Source of the DNA: Typha latifolia
Lineage: Eukaryota; Streptophyta; Magnoliopsida; Poales; Typhaceae
DNA length: 64,000 nucleotides
Direction of reading: 5' to 3'
Assembly: GCA_019914945.1 (NCBI GenBank)
Contig: CM034109.1
Coordinates: forward strand, 3,224,001 to 3,288,000
Part shown: positions 24,226 to 37,604 of the stretch, one piece after another
Position numbering within the stretch: the first letter of the stretch is position 1
Layout of the letters: each line of letters starts with the position of its first letter
The notes under the pieces: model-generated
Told to the model about the DNA's origin: nothing
The model's input: the letters and a program-made list of their open reading frames with translations, nothing else
Databases searched by the model: none
Made by a program: the position numbers and the translations under genes

Positions 24226-27200
24226 CTTTTTATTACAAAATCACCCAAATTTATTGTTTATGACCAAATTACCCTTGCTTTATTTTTGAGTGGGAGGAGA
24301 AAGTTTTGCTTTTCGTTTAATGTCTTTTGTTCTTTTTCTAAAAGGAAACAATACTTTTATTAGAGAAATCAGTATCTTTTTAAACCCAAAGAATTAAATA
24401 TTCTTCTTCTTTCTATTACTAGCATTCTATCTAAACAAACTTGCTAATATTGTCTTCAAAAACCATATAAGAGCTCGTAAGCCTATAGTCAGTTTCTTTT
24501 TATATGATTTAATGCATCCAAATATTTACCTAAAGTTGTTACTGAACAAATATATATTCTTTTGTAACAATAGATTACAATTACGATTACGATATATCTT
24601 TAGTATTTTTGTCATATCGTTCTCATATGAACTTCGATCAATACTATTTTGGATATCAAAAAGTTTATTTAGTCTTTTATGACTTCATCTCTCATTAGTA
24701 TCTTCAAATTCGACTATTTCGGATGCTTAAAATTCATTGGAAGATGACAGCTTAAGAAAATAATGTAATCAGTTGATAACTAACTATTTTATTATTAAAT
24801 AACATAATTAACCTTTTGTTCACTATTTCACTGATATCTTTCTCATATAAACTATGAATCGCTATTATTTTATATGTGCAGAAAAACTTCTTCAATCCAC
24901 TACAACTTCATCTCTTATTAGTATTGTCAAATTCAACCATTTTGAGGCATACAAATTTACTAGAAGATGACAACTTAAAAAAGTAATGTCATCCGTTGAT
25001 AAATGACGTAATTTGTTACTAAATAATGGAATTAACTTTTGTTCACTATTGTGCACATATCTTTTTCATATGAATTCTGATTGATACGATTTTATATGCG
25101 TTGGAAAGTTCTTTCAGTCCTTTACAACTTCATCTCTTACAAGTATCCTAAAATTCAATCATTTTAGGGGCTAAAAATTCATTGGAAAATAACAATTTCA
25201 TAAATAACATAATCCGTTGAGAAATAATGTAATCCGTTGCTAAATAACATAATCAACTTTTGTTCACATATGAACTCAGAACGATATTATTTGTATGCAT
25301 TGAAAAGTTTATTCAATTTTCTAAATTTCATCTCTCATAAGTATCTTCAAATTCGATCATTTCGAGAGCTAAAAGTTCATTAGAATATGACAACTTAAAA
25401 ATAAAACATAATCCATTGAGAAATAACATAATTGGATAACTGACGTAATCAATCACTAAATAATGGATCAACAATTATTCATTATTTTGCTCATACTTTT
25501 ATTATATAAACTCCAATCAATATTATTTTGTATGCTTTAGAAAGTTTATTCAATCCTCTACGATCTAATCTGCTATGAGTATTTTCAAATTAGACTATTT
25601 TAGAAGCTAAAAATTCATTGGAAGATGACATCTTAGAAAGATAACGTAATACGTTGATAACTGACATAATATGTTTATAAATAATAGAATCAATTTTCAT
25701 TTACTATTTTGCTCATATCTTTCTCATATGAACTTTGATCTGTATTATTTGATATGATTTACAAAACTTATTCGGTCCTCTACAAATTCATCTCTCATAA
25801 GTATTTTCAAATTTGACCATTTCTTGGGCTAACAATTCATTCGAAGATAACATCAAATCGAGTTAATTTGACCAAAATGACAGTGATTGGTTAATATGAA
25901 AAACTTATAACCAAAACACTAGAGAATAATGGATTCCATTATTTAGCAGCGTATTCCATGGAGTTAGAAGATACTAAATAGAAATTAAGTTGTAGTAAAT
26001 TGAAAAAGATTTTTAATGCATCCAAAATAATATTAATCGGAGTTCATATGAGATAGATATAAAAGGAAACACTCACAACCAGTAGATTATGTTATTTAAT
26101 AGCAGAAAGCGTTATTCATTAATGGATCACATTATTTAGCCATGGACTAAGCCAACTTTGACGATCAATGTGAAACATAAAGTTTTAGATAATTGAATAT
26201 TCTTTATAACACATCCAAAATGATATTAATTGGAGTTCATATGAGAAAGTTATGACTAAAATATTGAAAAGTTATGGATTCAATTATTTATTAATAGATG
26301 TCAACCATCACCTGATAATGTTATTTTTCAATGGATTATGTTATTTTTTTAGGCTACCATATTCTAATGATTTTTAACCCGCTAAATGGTAACTTAAAGA
26401 TATTCACGAGATGTGAAATTGTAAAAAACTGAATAAGCATTCCCATGAATATAAAATAATATCTATTAAAATTTAGATGAGAAAAATATAAGCAAAACAG
26501 TGAACAAAAATTTATTCTATTATTTAGTAACGAATTATGTCAGTTATCAAACGATTACTTTATTTCTCAACGGATTACACTATTTTTCTAACGTGTCATC
26601 TTTCAATGAATTTTTAGCGCCCCAAAATGATTGAATCTGGAGATACTATGAAGTTGTAGATAATTAAATAAGTTTTCCAATGTATATAAAACCATACTAA
26701 TAGTTGTTCATATGAGAAAAATATGAGCAAAATAGTGAACAAAAATTGATTTTGTTATTTACTAACAGATTACGTCAATTATCAATGAATTACGTTATTT
26801 CTCAATGGATTATGTTATTTTTTTAAAGTTTCATTACACAATGAACTTTTAATCCCCAAACTGGTCGAATTTGAAGATACTTATAAGATATCAAGTTATA
26901 GAAGACTAAATACGTTTTCCATCAAATATAAAATAATACCAATTGAGTTCATATGAGAAAAATATGATCAAAATAGTGAATAAAAATTTATTCTATTATT
27001 TAGTAACAAATTACTTCAATTATCAACAAATTACGTTATTTTTTTTAACTTGTTATTTTTCAAAATTTTTAGCCCTTAAAATGGTTGAATTTGAAGCTCT
27101 TGTGAGAGATGAATTATAGAAGACTAAATAAGCTTTCCTATACATATAAATTAATACCGATCAAAATTCACATAATAAAGATATAAGCAAAATATTGAAC

Positions 27201-28395
27201 TAAAGTTGATTTCTTTGTTTTGTAACGAATTATGTCATTTATCAACAAATTATGTTATTTCTCAACGAATTACATTATTTTTCCCAGTTGTCATCTTCTA
27301 ATAAATCTTTAGCCTCTAAAATGGTGTTTGAAGATACTCGTGAGAGATAAAGTTGTAGAGGACTAAATAAGTTTACCAATGCATATAAAATAATATCGAT
27401 CGGAGGTCATATTTAAAAGATATGAGTAAATTAGTTAACAAAAGTCAATTCAATAATTTAGTAACAGATTAAGTCATTTATCAACGGATTACATTATTTA
27501 TTAAGCTGTCATCTTTCAATGAATTTTAAGGCCATAAATGATCAAATTTAAAGGTACTCGTGAGAGATAAGATTGTAAAGGACTGAATAAGTTTTTGTAA
27601 AATCGTACCAACCGAAGTTCATATGAGAAATATACGAGCGAATTTAAAAATATTAATAAAAGATGAAGTTTAATGTCTCAAAATGGTCAAATTTGAAAAT
27701 ACTAATAAAAAATGAAGTTGTAAAGGACTGAATAGTCTTTCTAACGCAAATAAAATAATATTGATCAAAGTTTATATAAGAAAGATATGAACAAAATAGT
27801 GGAAAAAAGTTTATTCTGTTATTTAATAATGAATTGCATCAGTTATCAATAGATATGTTATTTTCTTAAGCTGTCATCTTCCAATAAATTTTAAGCCCCG
27901 AAACGACCGAATAATACTCATGAGAGATAAAATTATAGAAAATTAAACAAATTTCCAACGTATCCAAAATAGTATTGACCGAAGTTAATATGAGAAAGGT
28001 AAGATGAAAACATTAAACATATATCATAATCGTAATCTATTGTTATAAAAAAACATATATCTAATCAATATTAACTTTACGTAAATATTTGAGTACCAAA
28101 TTAAGTGATAAAAGAAGTTGATTAGTAGGCTTGTGAGCTCCTATATGGTTTACGAACCAAATAATGACAACTTTGTTTAGATAAAATACTAGTAAGAGAA
28201 AGAAGAAGAAGAAAAATATGTAATATAATTCCTTGGTTTAAAAAAGTACTAATTCCTTTAAAAAAAATTATTGATTTTTTTGGGCAAAGAACAAACTGGC
28301 ATTAAATGAGAAGCAGAATCTCTCTCCCACTCAAAAATAAAGCAAGTGTAATTTGGTCAGAAATAGTGAAATTGTGTGATTTTGCAATAGAAACA
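24226..28395. mobile_element. Giant foldback element made of inverted ~220-bp repeat arrays
   Basis: The outer ~350 bases at each end are inverted copies: 'gaccaaattacccttgcttt' and 'tttttgagtggga' on the left reappear reversed at 28310-28365. Inside, the left side (24600-25860) has about six direct copies of a ~220-base unit marked by 'ctcatatgaac'. The right side (25860-28010) has about ten copies of the same unit in the opposite direction ('gttcatatgagaa' at about 26043, 26235, 26707, 26948, 27618 and others). Every unit carries 'cttcatctctcat' and 'taatccgttga'-like words. No transposase frame is seen. Clear TSDs were not found. It resembles plant foldback or FARE-type elements; the class is inference. 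Confidence 0.7.
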
Positions 28396-28449
28396 TGAAA
28401 CAAGTAATTTGAGAATTTTTAGAATTTTTTGCCAATTTCTCCATTTCTA

Positions 28450-28872
28450 ATTATGCAAAAATTTTAGGTAAGATTATAAAATTTGAGTTCAAATCAACTT
28501 ATATAAAGTAAATCTAACATTTTCTTATACCAATTGTCATCCAATTTCAATGAATTTGACATATTAATTTCGGATCTTTAAAATTTAGGAAATCTAATAT
28601 ACAGAAATTTTAGGTAAAATTAGAAAATTTGAGTTCAAATCAACTCATATGAAATAAATCTAACATGTTCTTATACCAATTGTTATCCAATTTCAATGAA
28701 TTTGACATATTAATTTTGAATTTTTAAAATTTGGGGAAATTTTTTGGGAAAATCTAATTATTCTGAAATTTTGACTAGATTTACAAAATTTTGGTTCAAA
28801 TCAACTAATATAGAGTTAATCTAACATGTTCCCATACCAATTTTGATCAAATTTTAATTAATTTAATATAAT
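28450..28872. repeat. Three tandem copies of a ~150-base unit
   Basis: 'aaatttgagttcaaatcaac' recurs at about 28479, 28629 and (diverged) 28782, with 'ataccaattgtcatccaatt' about 50 bases after each. The third copy is partial. Confidence 0.75.
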
Positions 28873-29700
28873 AACATGTTTGAGAGAAATCTTCCTTTTG
28901 ATTTTGATATTTGAAAGAGTATTTCTCATAGTTCTAGCTCCAAAATACTCGATTTATGTGGAAAAACCCTTAAAAATAATAAATCTAGCAAAATTGAGCT
29001 AGATTTAGTATTTGTACATCCAAATTAGTTTTTAAAATATAAATAGAAAGTTAAAACTTATGAGAATGAAAGAAAATATTACCTAATCGAACTCAAACAC
29101 ACAAGCTATGCAGAAATTGTTGGAGAAAATCACCACGGGAGCTCGACACCACGCTTGTCAATGTCAAATAAGATCGCCGGAGTAAAAGTTATCAAGAAAA
29201 TAGAAAGAGAGAAATATAAAGAATAAAGAGGGCAACGGTTGGAGTTGAAAGAGAGAAGTGTTAATTGTGTTTAACACTTCATAAGGGTCTTAGAAATATT
29301 TAAAAGAGTTGATGGAAGAAATAAGAAAAAGACATGAAGGAAATAAGATTAGATGATAAAGCATTATAATTACATGATTTGATTAGAAATTAGAGAATGA
29401 AAAACAAAAATTAGGCATAAGTTGTGATTCCAAAAATGACAAAAGTTAATTGATGATGATTAGTAAAAATAAAAAAAAAGTTAAAAAAATAGGCTTCATA
29501 TGTCATATCATGTATGCTAAGAAAATGACTAAAGTTGATTTAATAATAATTGATGGAAATAAAAAAAAAATTTAAAAAAAAGCTCAACATGACACAATGA
29601 CCAGCACGTAGCTGTGTCAAACCGGCACCCCTCAGCACAACATGCGTGCCAGTCAACATAGCCATCCATAATCCCGAGTTTATGTAACAAAACCCTTTAG
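28873..29700. repeat. Dispersed repeat shared with 54900-55160 and 63650-63860
   Basis: 28870-29060 ('agcaaaattgagctagattt' and 'acccttaaaaataataaatc') matches 54960-55165 in the same orientation. 29540-29680 ('gacacaatgaccagcacg') matches the reverse complement of 63660-63860. These look like pieces of one non-coding repeat family. Confidence 0.5.
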
Positions 29701-30975
29701 TTCTCCAAACTTACCACAAAGAATAGAAAACATGTGAAAATATACATCTACTACTTAGGATCCAAGTTTTATCAATCAAAATCCTACAAAAAAGCTCTTC
29801 TCCTCATCTTTCTCTTCTTTCTCTTTGCTCTTTTCTTCTCTCTATTCTATAGAGAAAACCCTAAAAATGGCTGCTATAGCTATACTTATCCTCCCCTAAC
29901 ATATCACATGAGGTGTCAAGCGACACCTAGTTTTATAAGTATTTAAGAATATTAGGTTTACTAAATTAGACTAAACCTAAAACAATAAAGTTCTAAATTA
30001 ATAAGACAATAATTTAGATAATTATTCTTAACCATGGAACATAAAATCAATTAGCTCACTAATAAAATCATTAGTGCTAATCTCATCAATAACTCAAAAA
30101 TCTAGTTTTGCATAACATAATCTCCTTGAAAAAATATTATTATTTCTTTGATTCTTGTCATGCCTTAACTAGTTCATTTAGGTCTAATATTGTGATTTCA
30201 AAAACAGAAGAATGTACTCTCTTCATTTAGTAACAAACGTAACACCAAGTGAATGAGTAAATGAAACTATATGGAACATTACAATTTCCATGGATTATTT
30301 CCAACATTAGCTAGCTCTATTTAGGTATAATACTAAGATTACAACAAATAGAAATATGCACTCTTTATTATAGTCTTAATAACATGAATGATAAAAATAC
30401 TAATCCATATATGTCAATAGAGATAAAGCTAGGATTTATCAAATTTTAAGGATCTCCATATTCTACAACTGTTAAAATAAGTTTCGTCTTTGAAACTAAG
30501 TGAATATTATTAGATATCATGTTAATATTTAATTTTGGTTCAGGGATATCACATTATACTATCATTAAAATTAGTTTTGTACTTGAAACTGAGAAATATC
30601 ATTAAAGTTCTCACAATCTACCATCATTAAAATATAACAACATTCAAGGTAATTCTTACAAAAATCAATAGTCTACCTTTAAATCTAACAACATATCAAA
30701 TAATATAACTTCTAGAGTTTACTAATCAAATACTATAAATCCAGGGTAGATTGCTCACTATTTTATTATAATGCGCATCATCTTTATCTAATCTGCATGA
30801 ATCCAAATCCACAAGTTGAACAACATAACAAAATATTTGTTTGTGAACATAGCTCCAATATCTCAAACTAATTTTTATAGATCATGTTCAATCTCAAAAA
30901 CACAAACTCTAACTAGTGTAAGATACCATTGTTCAAAGCACCATCCATTATTCATGACTTCTCCATTAGTAACCT
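29701..30975. other. Giant-intron DNA with repeat fragments, no gene
   Basis: 29905-30110 matches the reverse complement of about 36000-36170 ('ttagtgagctaat' and 'aatttagaact' blocks). 30411-30558 matches 32583-32733 in direct orientation ('aagtttcgtc', 'atgttaatat', 'ggatatcac'). The second pair suggests an LTR family whose - strand start is GTGATATCCCT. The short open frame at 29734 is hydrophobic low-complexity sequence and is not supported as a gene. Confidence 0.45.
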
Positions 30976-32076
30976 GTGCAACCCCTCCCCTCTCCCTCTC
31001 CCGGCACGCGATGAGGCGGCCGCGGAAATCTCGCCGAATCCAAATCAAATTTAAATTTGGATTTTTAATCTATAAATTAAACCCTAATTTTCTATGTGTA
31101 TTTAATTATTACACTCAGTGCATCGCCATACCTTGTACAAATTATAAATTTTAGTGAAAAGAAAAATAAAACTAGTATTGGTATAACTTAGAGAACAGTT
31201 CGGTATAGATCACTTACAGTTTTCCATGATGACTCAAGTCTATTTGAAAGTTCAGGGAAAAGTCCTATATCAAATCACTGCGGTTACTTTCTTAGGTGAC
31301 TCTAGCGGGATTAAGAAACAGTCCTAAGATGAATGAGAAATTTTTTAGGTGACTCTAACCTCTCTCAACAGTTAGTGAAAAAGACAGGGTGTGTTGATCA
31401 CATAGTGATACCATCCGATGACCCTAACCGGATCAGCTATGAGAAAAAGTCCCGAGCGTCATCTCGAGATGACTTCTAATTGATGTGGATCCATAGGGTA
31501 TAGACCCATTGAGACAAATAACATTATAAACATTGGAAAGATGTTAATATGTTGAAACTGTGCAAAGCTACAAGTTAGACTCTCTATTGTTATCATTGTC
31601 ATTATTTAAGAGCATGCATGTTGGAAATTGTTATGTATATTGTTGAACTTTGGTTTTATTTAAAACTATAAAATTTTAGAATTTATTTGGTTTTCGAGTG
31701 GATTCCACTCATTGAGCTATATAGTTGTTGGCTCATGGATTTCTTTTTTTTCTTTTTTTTATTATCTCAGGAAATAGTCAGTGTGACGACTGAGCGAAAT
31801 GCACCGAGACCTTACCTCCACTTAGGATCTACCTATTTACTTTTCCGCTCTTTTGGATTTTATGTTTTAGATTAAATTGTTAATTTTATTTCGTTTAGAG
31901 ACACAAACAATGACATTGTTTTCTGTTCATTATAATTAGTTTAAATTTAATAAAGCAAATCTTCTTCGTTTATTTATTCTTGTCATTGTACACTTACGAA
32001 GTATTAGTAAGGCTTCGTGTATCTCAAACGTATTGAGGTGCATGGCCGGTCATGATTCCAAATTCGGGTCGTGACA
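30976..32076 (+). mobile_element. Solo LTR D, 5'-truncated and internally deleted
   Basis: It ends CGGGTCGTGACA like LTRs E and G. The left part (about 30980-31090) matches the leader-like part of E and G ('cccctcccctctccctctcc' then 'ggcacgcg'). The middle with TGGGCY palindromes is missing. 31100-32076 matches 61610-62593 of LTR G closely ('ttcggtatagatc', 'ggtgactct', 'gatcagctatga'). The 5' terminus and TSD are lost. Confidence 0.75.
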
Positions 32077-32826
32077 AATTAAATCTCCTTTCACTAAACA
32101 AGATATCAATTTTTATTTGCTCCTCAAAAATTGTACACCCAAGAATTTAATGTCACAATCTTCAATTGACAACCATACATAATAATCATATTTCTCCAAA
32201 GTGAACTATAAAACACATGTTCACAATTACTAGGATATTTTCTTGTTCGTGCTCCATTATGGTTCCACAATTTTGTTGCACCACTCTGACCTCAAGGAAA
32301 ATGTAAAATGATATTACTTCATAGTTCATATTCACCTCATGTTCATAGAAAAGATAAAATCACACATGCTAACGTAATCTTTTTATTAACATCCTCTTGA
32401 GGGCAAACAAATCAATCAAGAACCAAAAGCTCTAGTTACACCAAAACAGGTGATAATAAAAATTTTCCAAATAATTAAAAACTTGATCGGTCTCTCATGT
32501 GACCTTATTAGGACTTTCTTTCTCTGTACAACCTTCCCATTTTAACGAAATCTAAACAAGACCAAAACCAAATGTTTTGATACCCTTCTGTCATTAGAGA
32601 TAAAGATAGGATTTACCACATATTAAGGGTCTCCACATTCTACCACCGTTAAAATAAGTTTCGTCCTCGAAACTCAGTAAATATTATTAGAGATCATGTT
32701 AATATATATTTTTGGTTAAGGGATATCACAAAATTTGCCCAGAACATTTCTCCTATTTTTCTAGCTTATCTCAGTTATATGTTGGGCAAATTCTTGTCCA
32801 GATTTTGATGAAAAGAAAATACATAC
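32077..32826. other. Giant-intron DNA next to the FAN1 exon
   Basis: AT-rich, with the 32583-32733 repeat copy noted above. No gene. Confidence 0.4.
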
Positions 32827-33100
32827 CTCTTTAATCTTTTTGTTAATCGAATCAGCATAACTAGGAGTTCTCCAACGGCGTGGTGGTTTGCTTAAACGCA
32901 CTGCTCGCTTTTGTACTGCTATTTTTGAACCAGCTCGAACCCAGGGATCGAGTACTCCTTTCTCAGCTACTGAAAGACTCTCGTTGAAATGACCCATATG
33001 CTCCAAATCAACAGAAAGCCTCAGGGTCCAATATCCTCTCCTATTGTCTGAAGTAATTCTGGAAAGTAGACTCTTCAGAAGCCTTATTGCATCCTCGTAC
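32827..33100 (-). CDS. FAN1: FAN1 exon (TPR-like region, end)
   Basis: 274 bases: one base completing Arg, then 91 codons from YEDAIRLLKSLLSR through RRGYWTLRLSVDLEHMG and DPWVRAGSKIAVQKR to INKKIKE. The acceptor is TTTTCCAG|G and the donor GAG|GTATGT. Conserved KPPRRWRTPSYAD is present. The exon sits alone between the two giant introns, 20.4 kb from the previous exon and 15.4 kb from the next, yet its frame and splice sites are intact, which argues that the gene is still expressed. Confidence 0.93.
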
Positions 33101-36100
33101 CTGGAAAACTCAGCAACAGAAAAGATATTGAACCAGAAACTTGGAGTATAACCACCATGCTACCATTCTTCTTTTAATCTGAATCATCGGGAAAAATGAA
33201 CCTGATGGTCCAAGTAATTGTAGAGAATTTGTTTTTGTGTAAGTAAATACATCTTTTTTATAATGAAAGTAAATACTGAGAAAGTTTACTGCCAAACTAA
33301 ACTTGATTCAAATTCCATGACATATCATATGCAATAAAAATTTAGCAACAGCTTTCAAGACATGCCTAACTAATAGTAAAGATTCGAAAAGTACTTACAT
33401 ATTCATATACATAGATATATAGAATTGTGATTTCGCTTGGCTCAATGAACATTACAGCACCTTGGAGCTAAATGGTCTACTCTTTCAGCATGCATTATAT
33501 TGTAAAACCCTCAAATAGTTGTTCCTCAGTTAAATGAGCTAAAGTTATGTGGCCAATATCTAACAGTTAATCTAGCCTATAATGATTAATCTGCTCTGCA
33601 CTAATCAGTGGCAAAAAAAACAAGGGAGGGTAATGAGATAACAAAAGTGGTTTATAGCCATCAAATAAATTCTCTTTCCTTATTTCTCATATATATATAT
33701 ATCTCAAAAAATAGATCCTCTTTTCCACTAAAGGGGTATTATATTTCATCTTACATACATAAAACGGTCTTATGGCAATGTTCACATTTCAGCAACAGAA
33801 AACTGAGTACATATAATTCTCTTTTCTATAAAGGGGTATCATACAGCATCTTATAGACACCACATAATTTTCTGATCCTGCTCAGCTTCTCTGCTTATGA
33901 TACTGCCATCATACTCCATTTATCTGAGTATAGGTCTAGCGTCAAAAGATAAGTTCTACCTCACAGATATCTTGTCTTAATAACCAATTCAGTAGAAGTA
34001 TGTACAATATATTCTAGCATAATCTTTTTTGGGAGAAAGTGGGGGAATGGTAGCCCAGTAAAGATTCCATATATTCTAGCATAATTATATACTCTATCTT
34101 ATATTGGGTCAAGTAAAATAATGCTATCGTTAAACAAAGTCTACCATCATCTTGAATATCTTTAGTCCCCTATTCACTTCCGAAATATCTTTGTCTTAAT
34201 TCCACAATACAAATTCTTATTCCAGAATAACAGCTAAACATTAGAATAGCTCTATTTTATATTTCAAATTCTTAAATGTCTTATCATAATTCATCATTTT
34301 CTTTTAATAGTACATTCTTATGAGTAAGCATATATATGACAAAACTATTTATAGTTGGACATAATAAAAACATATTTATAATCTAATATTTTTTGTTTTA
34401 CACTAAATAAATAAAATTCAACTTAAAAGGTATAAATGTCAATACTTTAATATTCTACAAAAATAAGCACATTTAAAATGTATTATTATTAAATATTATT
34501 TTCAAATATATACTTAAATATAAATATAAATATTTTAAAAATATTTAATAATATAATATTTGATATGATATAATAAAATATAATTATAAATTATCTTCTT
34601 ATTAAAATATTTTTATGTGTACTAATAACATTAAATGTATAGTATTACTAAACCAATATATTATCAAATTATATATTTATTCGAAGATAAAATAATATAT
34701 CCACTATGTATTAACCTAATCAAATCTTTATTTCTTGTATTGCATACCTACGTCTCTGGTATTGCATACCTAGAGCATTACAACTCCAACTATATTGGCA
34801 TTACAACATTACTGACATTGCATACATAGTGATCTTGCATTACATACTATGTCTCTAATATTGCACGCATGTAACGTTACAACTACAATTGTATTAGCAT
34901 TACAACATTACTAGCATTGCATATGTACAAGTTTTGTATTGCATATCTATCTCCCTAGCTTTGTATCCGTACCGTCCTCACCTGCATTTGCATATGTAGC
35001 ACCCTATCATAGCAAATGTCGCCTGCGCCCTTGCAGTACATACCTATCTACCTACCATTGCCTATGTAGACAACTAAAATAATAATGCACATCTACCAAC
35101 ACCGTATATAGAATTACATACATAAAGCATGATAATACATTTTTATATGCATATACATAGAGTATATTAATAATCTATCCCATCAATCTACTTCAAATCA
35201 AATCGAAGGGTATTTCAAAAAAAAATCCTTCTTTTTACTCTCACTTTATATCACATCAAATATAATTATTACACCTTTATTTCAGAATAAAAGTAAACAT
35301 AGAAATAGTTATTTCTAGAATAAATCTCTCATTTTGGTAATAACAAATAGAAATTACTCTCCTTGTTTCACCTCTATTACACATGTAAACAAGGCCTTAG
35401 ATAATCAATTTACAACCAATGAAAACATTAAACATTGTTATAGATTCATTTATCTCTTAATTTTAAACTCACAATAGTTGAAGCTCCATCATACATATAT
35501 AGCATACTATCTACACCTCAAAATCCAATTGCGAGCTCTTTCTAAATCAATAAATATCATATGCATGCCTTTTTTCCTCTTTTTTTTATGGTTCAATATA
35601 AATTATCATTGTAATTCTTGAGTCTTCTGGAGACAATGTACCTAGAATCAAGCCATTAATTTTCAAAATACATTCCCTTTGCATCTTATCAAGTAAAGAA
35701 ATAGCTATCCTAAGGTTCATATCTATAATCATAGTTTAATTCACCATAATTTCAGCTTTGTATAACAATTCTGTGATGGCCAACAACATTGAATATATCT
35801 TTATTTGGTCTCTGGTGGAGTTTATGAATTAACTTTTGTAGTCCATATTACTTGGATTTTTAAGAAAAAAGGGAGAAGGTTATCTTCTATTTGAAATAAT
35901 CTTGCTATATGATTCTAAAATAACTAATTCTACATGACAAAAATGAAAGAAATGCTAATATTTCTTCAAGGATATCCTGTGATGCTAAACTAGATTTCTT
36001 TAGTTCATGACTAGATTAGTACTAATAATCTTATTAGTGAGCTATTTAATTTGATGTTTACTAGAGTAAATGTCTCACTAATTTAGAACTCTATTCTTAT

Positions 36101-37332
36101 TAGGTTTTAGTGTAACAAAACTAAGTTACTGAATTACTTATCTTTTTAGGTGACACTTGGTACGTGAAATAATGAACACCTCATGCTATTTTGCTTGGGA
36201 GATGATAAGAACACTTAGGCAGCCATCCAATTTCGAGATTTGCCAATAATTAGAGAGAAAAAGAAAAGGATAAAGAAAAGAAACAAACTCTCTTTTGAGA
36301 ATTTTAGTTGCTAAGACTTTTCACTGGTAAAGGTATGAATTTTCATGTTCTCTTGCTCTCTATATGTTGCTTTAATAATTAGGTATAGAGAAAGGGAACT
36401 TGAACTAGAATTTGGGGCTTTTATGTTAAAGCTTTCTATGTGGATTTAGAACACTAAATTTTATAGTAGTGTTTTATAGATAAATACAGAGAAAGAATAC
36501 TCCAACTAGCAGTTCTTGTATCATTGTTTAGGGGACTATTTTCCCAAATGCCTGCTCTTACTTTTTCCAACTTTATGTTTATAAACATCACTCTAAACAT
36601 CTTTGATACTTAACTTGGAATAAAGATCACCATGCTTCTTCTTCCAGTTACTACTACTTTCATACTTCTAAGTTTTGCCAAGTCATCTGGCATCCTTTTT
36701 CAGATTAATTGCTTTTGGAGAAAGATTATGCAAAAAGAGTGAAAGCATACAATTAGGTAATGCGAAGTTCAAGATACCTTAAAATGAACATGAGAAAGGT
36801 TGTGCTCTAGAATATCTGTATGCTTTAAGGACACAATTGAGGTGAACATTTAAAATAACTACTAGATTTAGAAACAGAGGAGGTGCATAAAGTTGAACAA
36901 AGCCAACAAACTATTTTAGACTGAATATGAATATATAATAACTTCAAAAGAGTAACCAATTTCAAGGATCTCATACAGATTGACAAAAATGATTTAGTGA
37001 AAATATTGTTTTTCCCATTCATAGTATTACCTATATAATATAGCTAGGTTAGATAACCGTAGGACTATATATCAGTACTTAGACCAAAACAATAAATTGA
37101 TCATATATGTTGTTTCTTCTTTTTGTTTCCTTCTATCCTTCTATAATCTTCTTGTGTTAGTTTGAATTTGAAACATCATTTCAAGATAATGTTGCACCAT
37201 ATCAAATTGCACATTCAAACAAAATTACAATTACAAACCAGTGGAGAAGTTTCTAACTTAAAGTTAGGGTAACAAGGGTTCAATAAGATTGAATCTGTGA
37301 AGGATATGAACTTGATAGCTAATTAGGTATCA
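33101..37332. other. First part of the 20.4-kb FAN1 intron, no gene
   Basis: AT-rich sequence with no supported coding region. The contents that can be named are the ~120-base tandem repeat at 34735-34980 and the inverted copy (36000-36170) of the 29905 repeat. Confidence 0.45.
34735..34980. repeat. Tandem duplication rich in attgcat / gcattac words
   Basis: Two diverged ~120-base units contain 'attgcatacctacgtctct', then 'gcattacaac', then 'attggcattacaacattact'. The word ATTGCAT or GCATTAC recurs about a dozen times. Confidence 0.65.
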
Positions 37333-37480
37333 TAACAGAGTTAGTCTGAGTTTGTTATTACAGCTGGGTTAGTTTGAGTTTGTTACCACAGCTGGCTATA
37401 TATTAGCTTTCTTCTCTTGTAAAGGAACGTATTTTTAGAGATACAAGTTTTTGGACTTCTCCATCTTCTCTAGTTTAATA
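37333..37480 (+). repeat. 5' LTR of the copia element
   Basis: 148 bases, starting TAACAGAGTTAG and ending GTTTAATA directly before the primer site. It contains a 27-base internal tandem duplication (around 'agtttgttaccacagctgg') absent from the 3' LTR. TATATATTA at 37397-37405 is a candidate TATA box. Confidence 0.88.
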
Positions 37481-37492
37481 TGGTATCAGAGC
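37481..37492 (+). other. Primer-binding site of the copia element
   Basis: TGGTATCAGAGC, complementary to the 3' end of initiator tRNA-Met, directly after the 5' LTR. Confidence 0.92.
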
Positions 37493-37604
37493 ACTAGATT
37501 TCTTCTCTTCGAGCTCTTCTTTTCTCTCTTTGATCTCAATCTTCGACCTTCATTTTCTTCTTGTGACGGCTACTGAATCTTCAGCAGCTTCGTTTTCATC
37601 TTCG

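Noticed and set aside
24600..28010. Centromeric satellite array
   Set aside because: The ~220-base units are few, diverged and reverse direction within terminal inverted repeats, which fits a foldback element better than a satellite.
29734..29946. Small hydrophobic protein of 70 residues
   Set aside because: Low-complexity Leu/Phe run in repeat-rich intron DNA, with no homologue recognised and no splice or promoter context.
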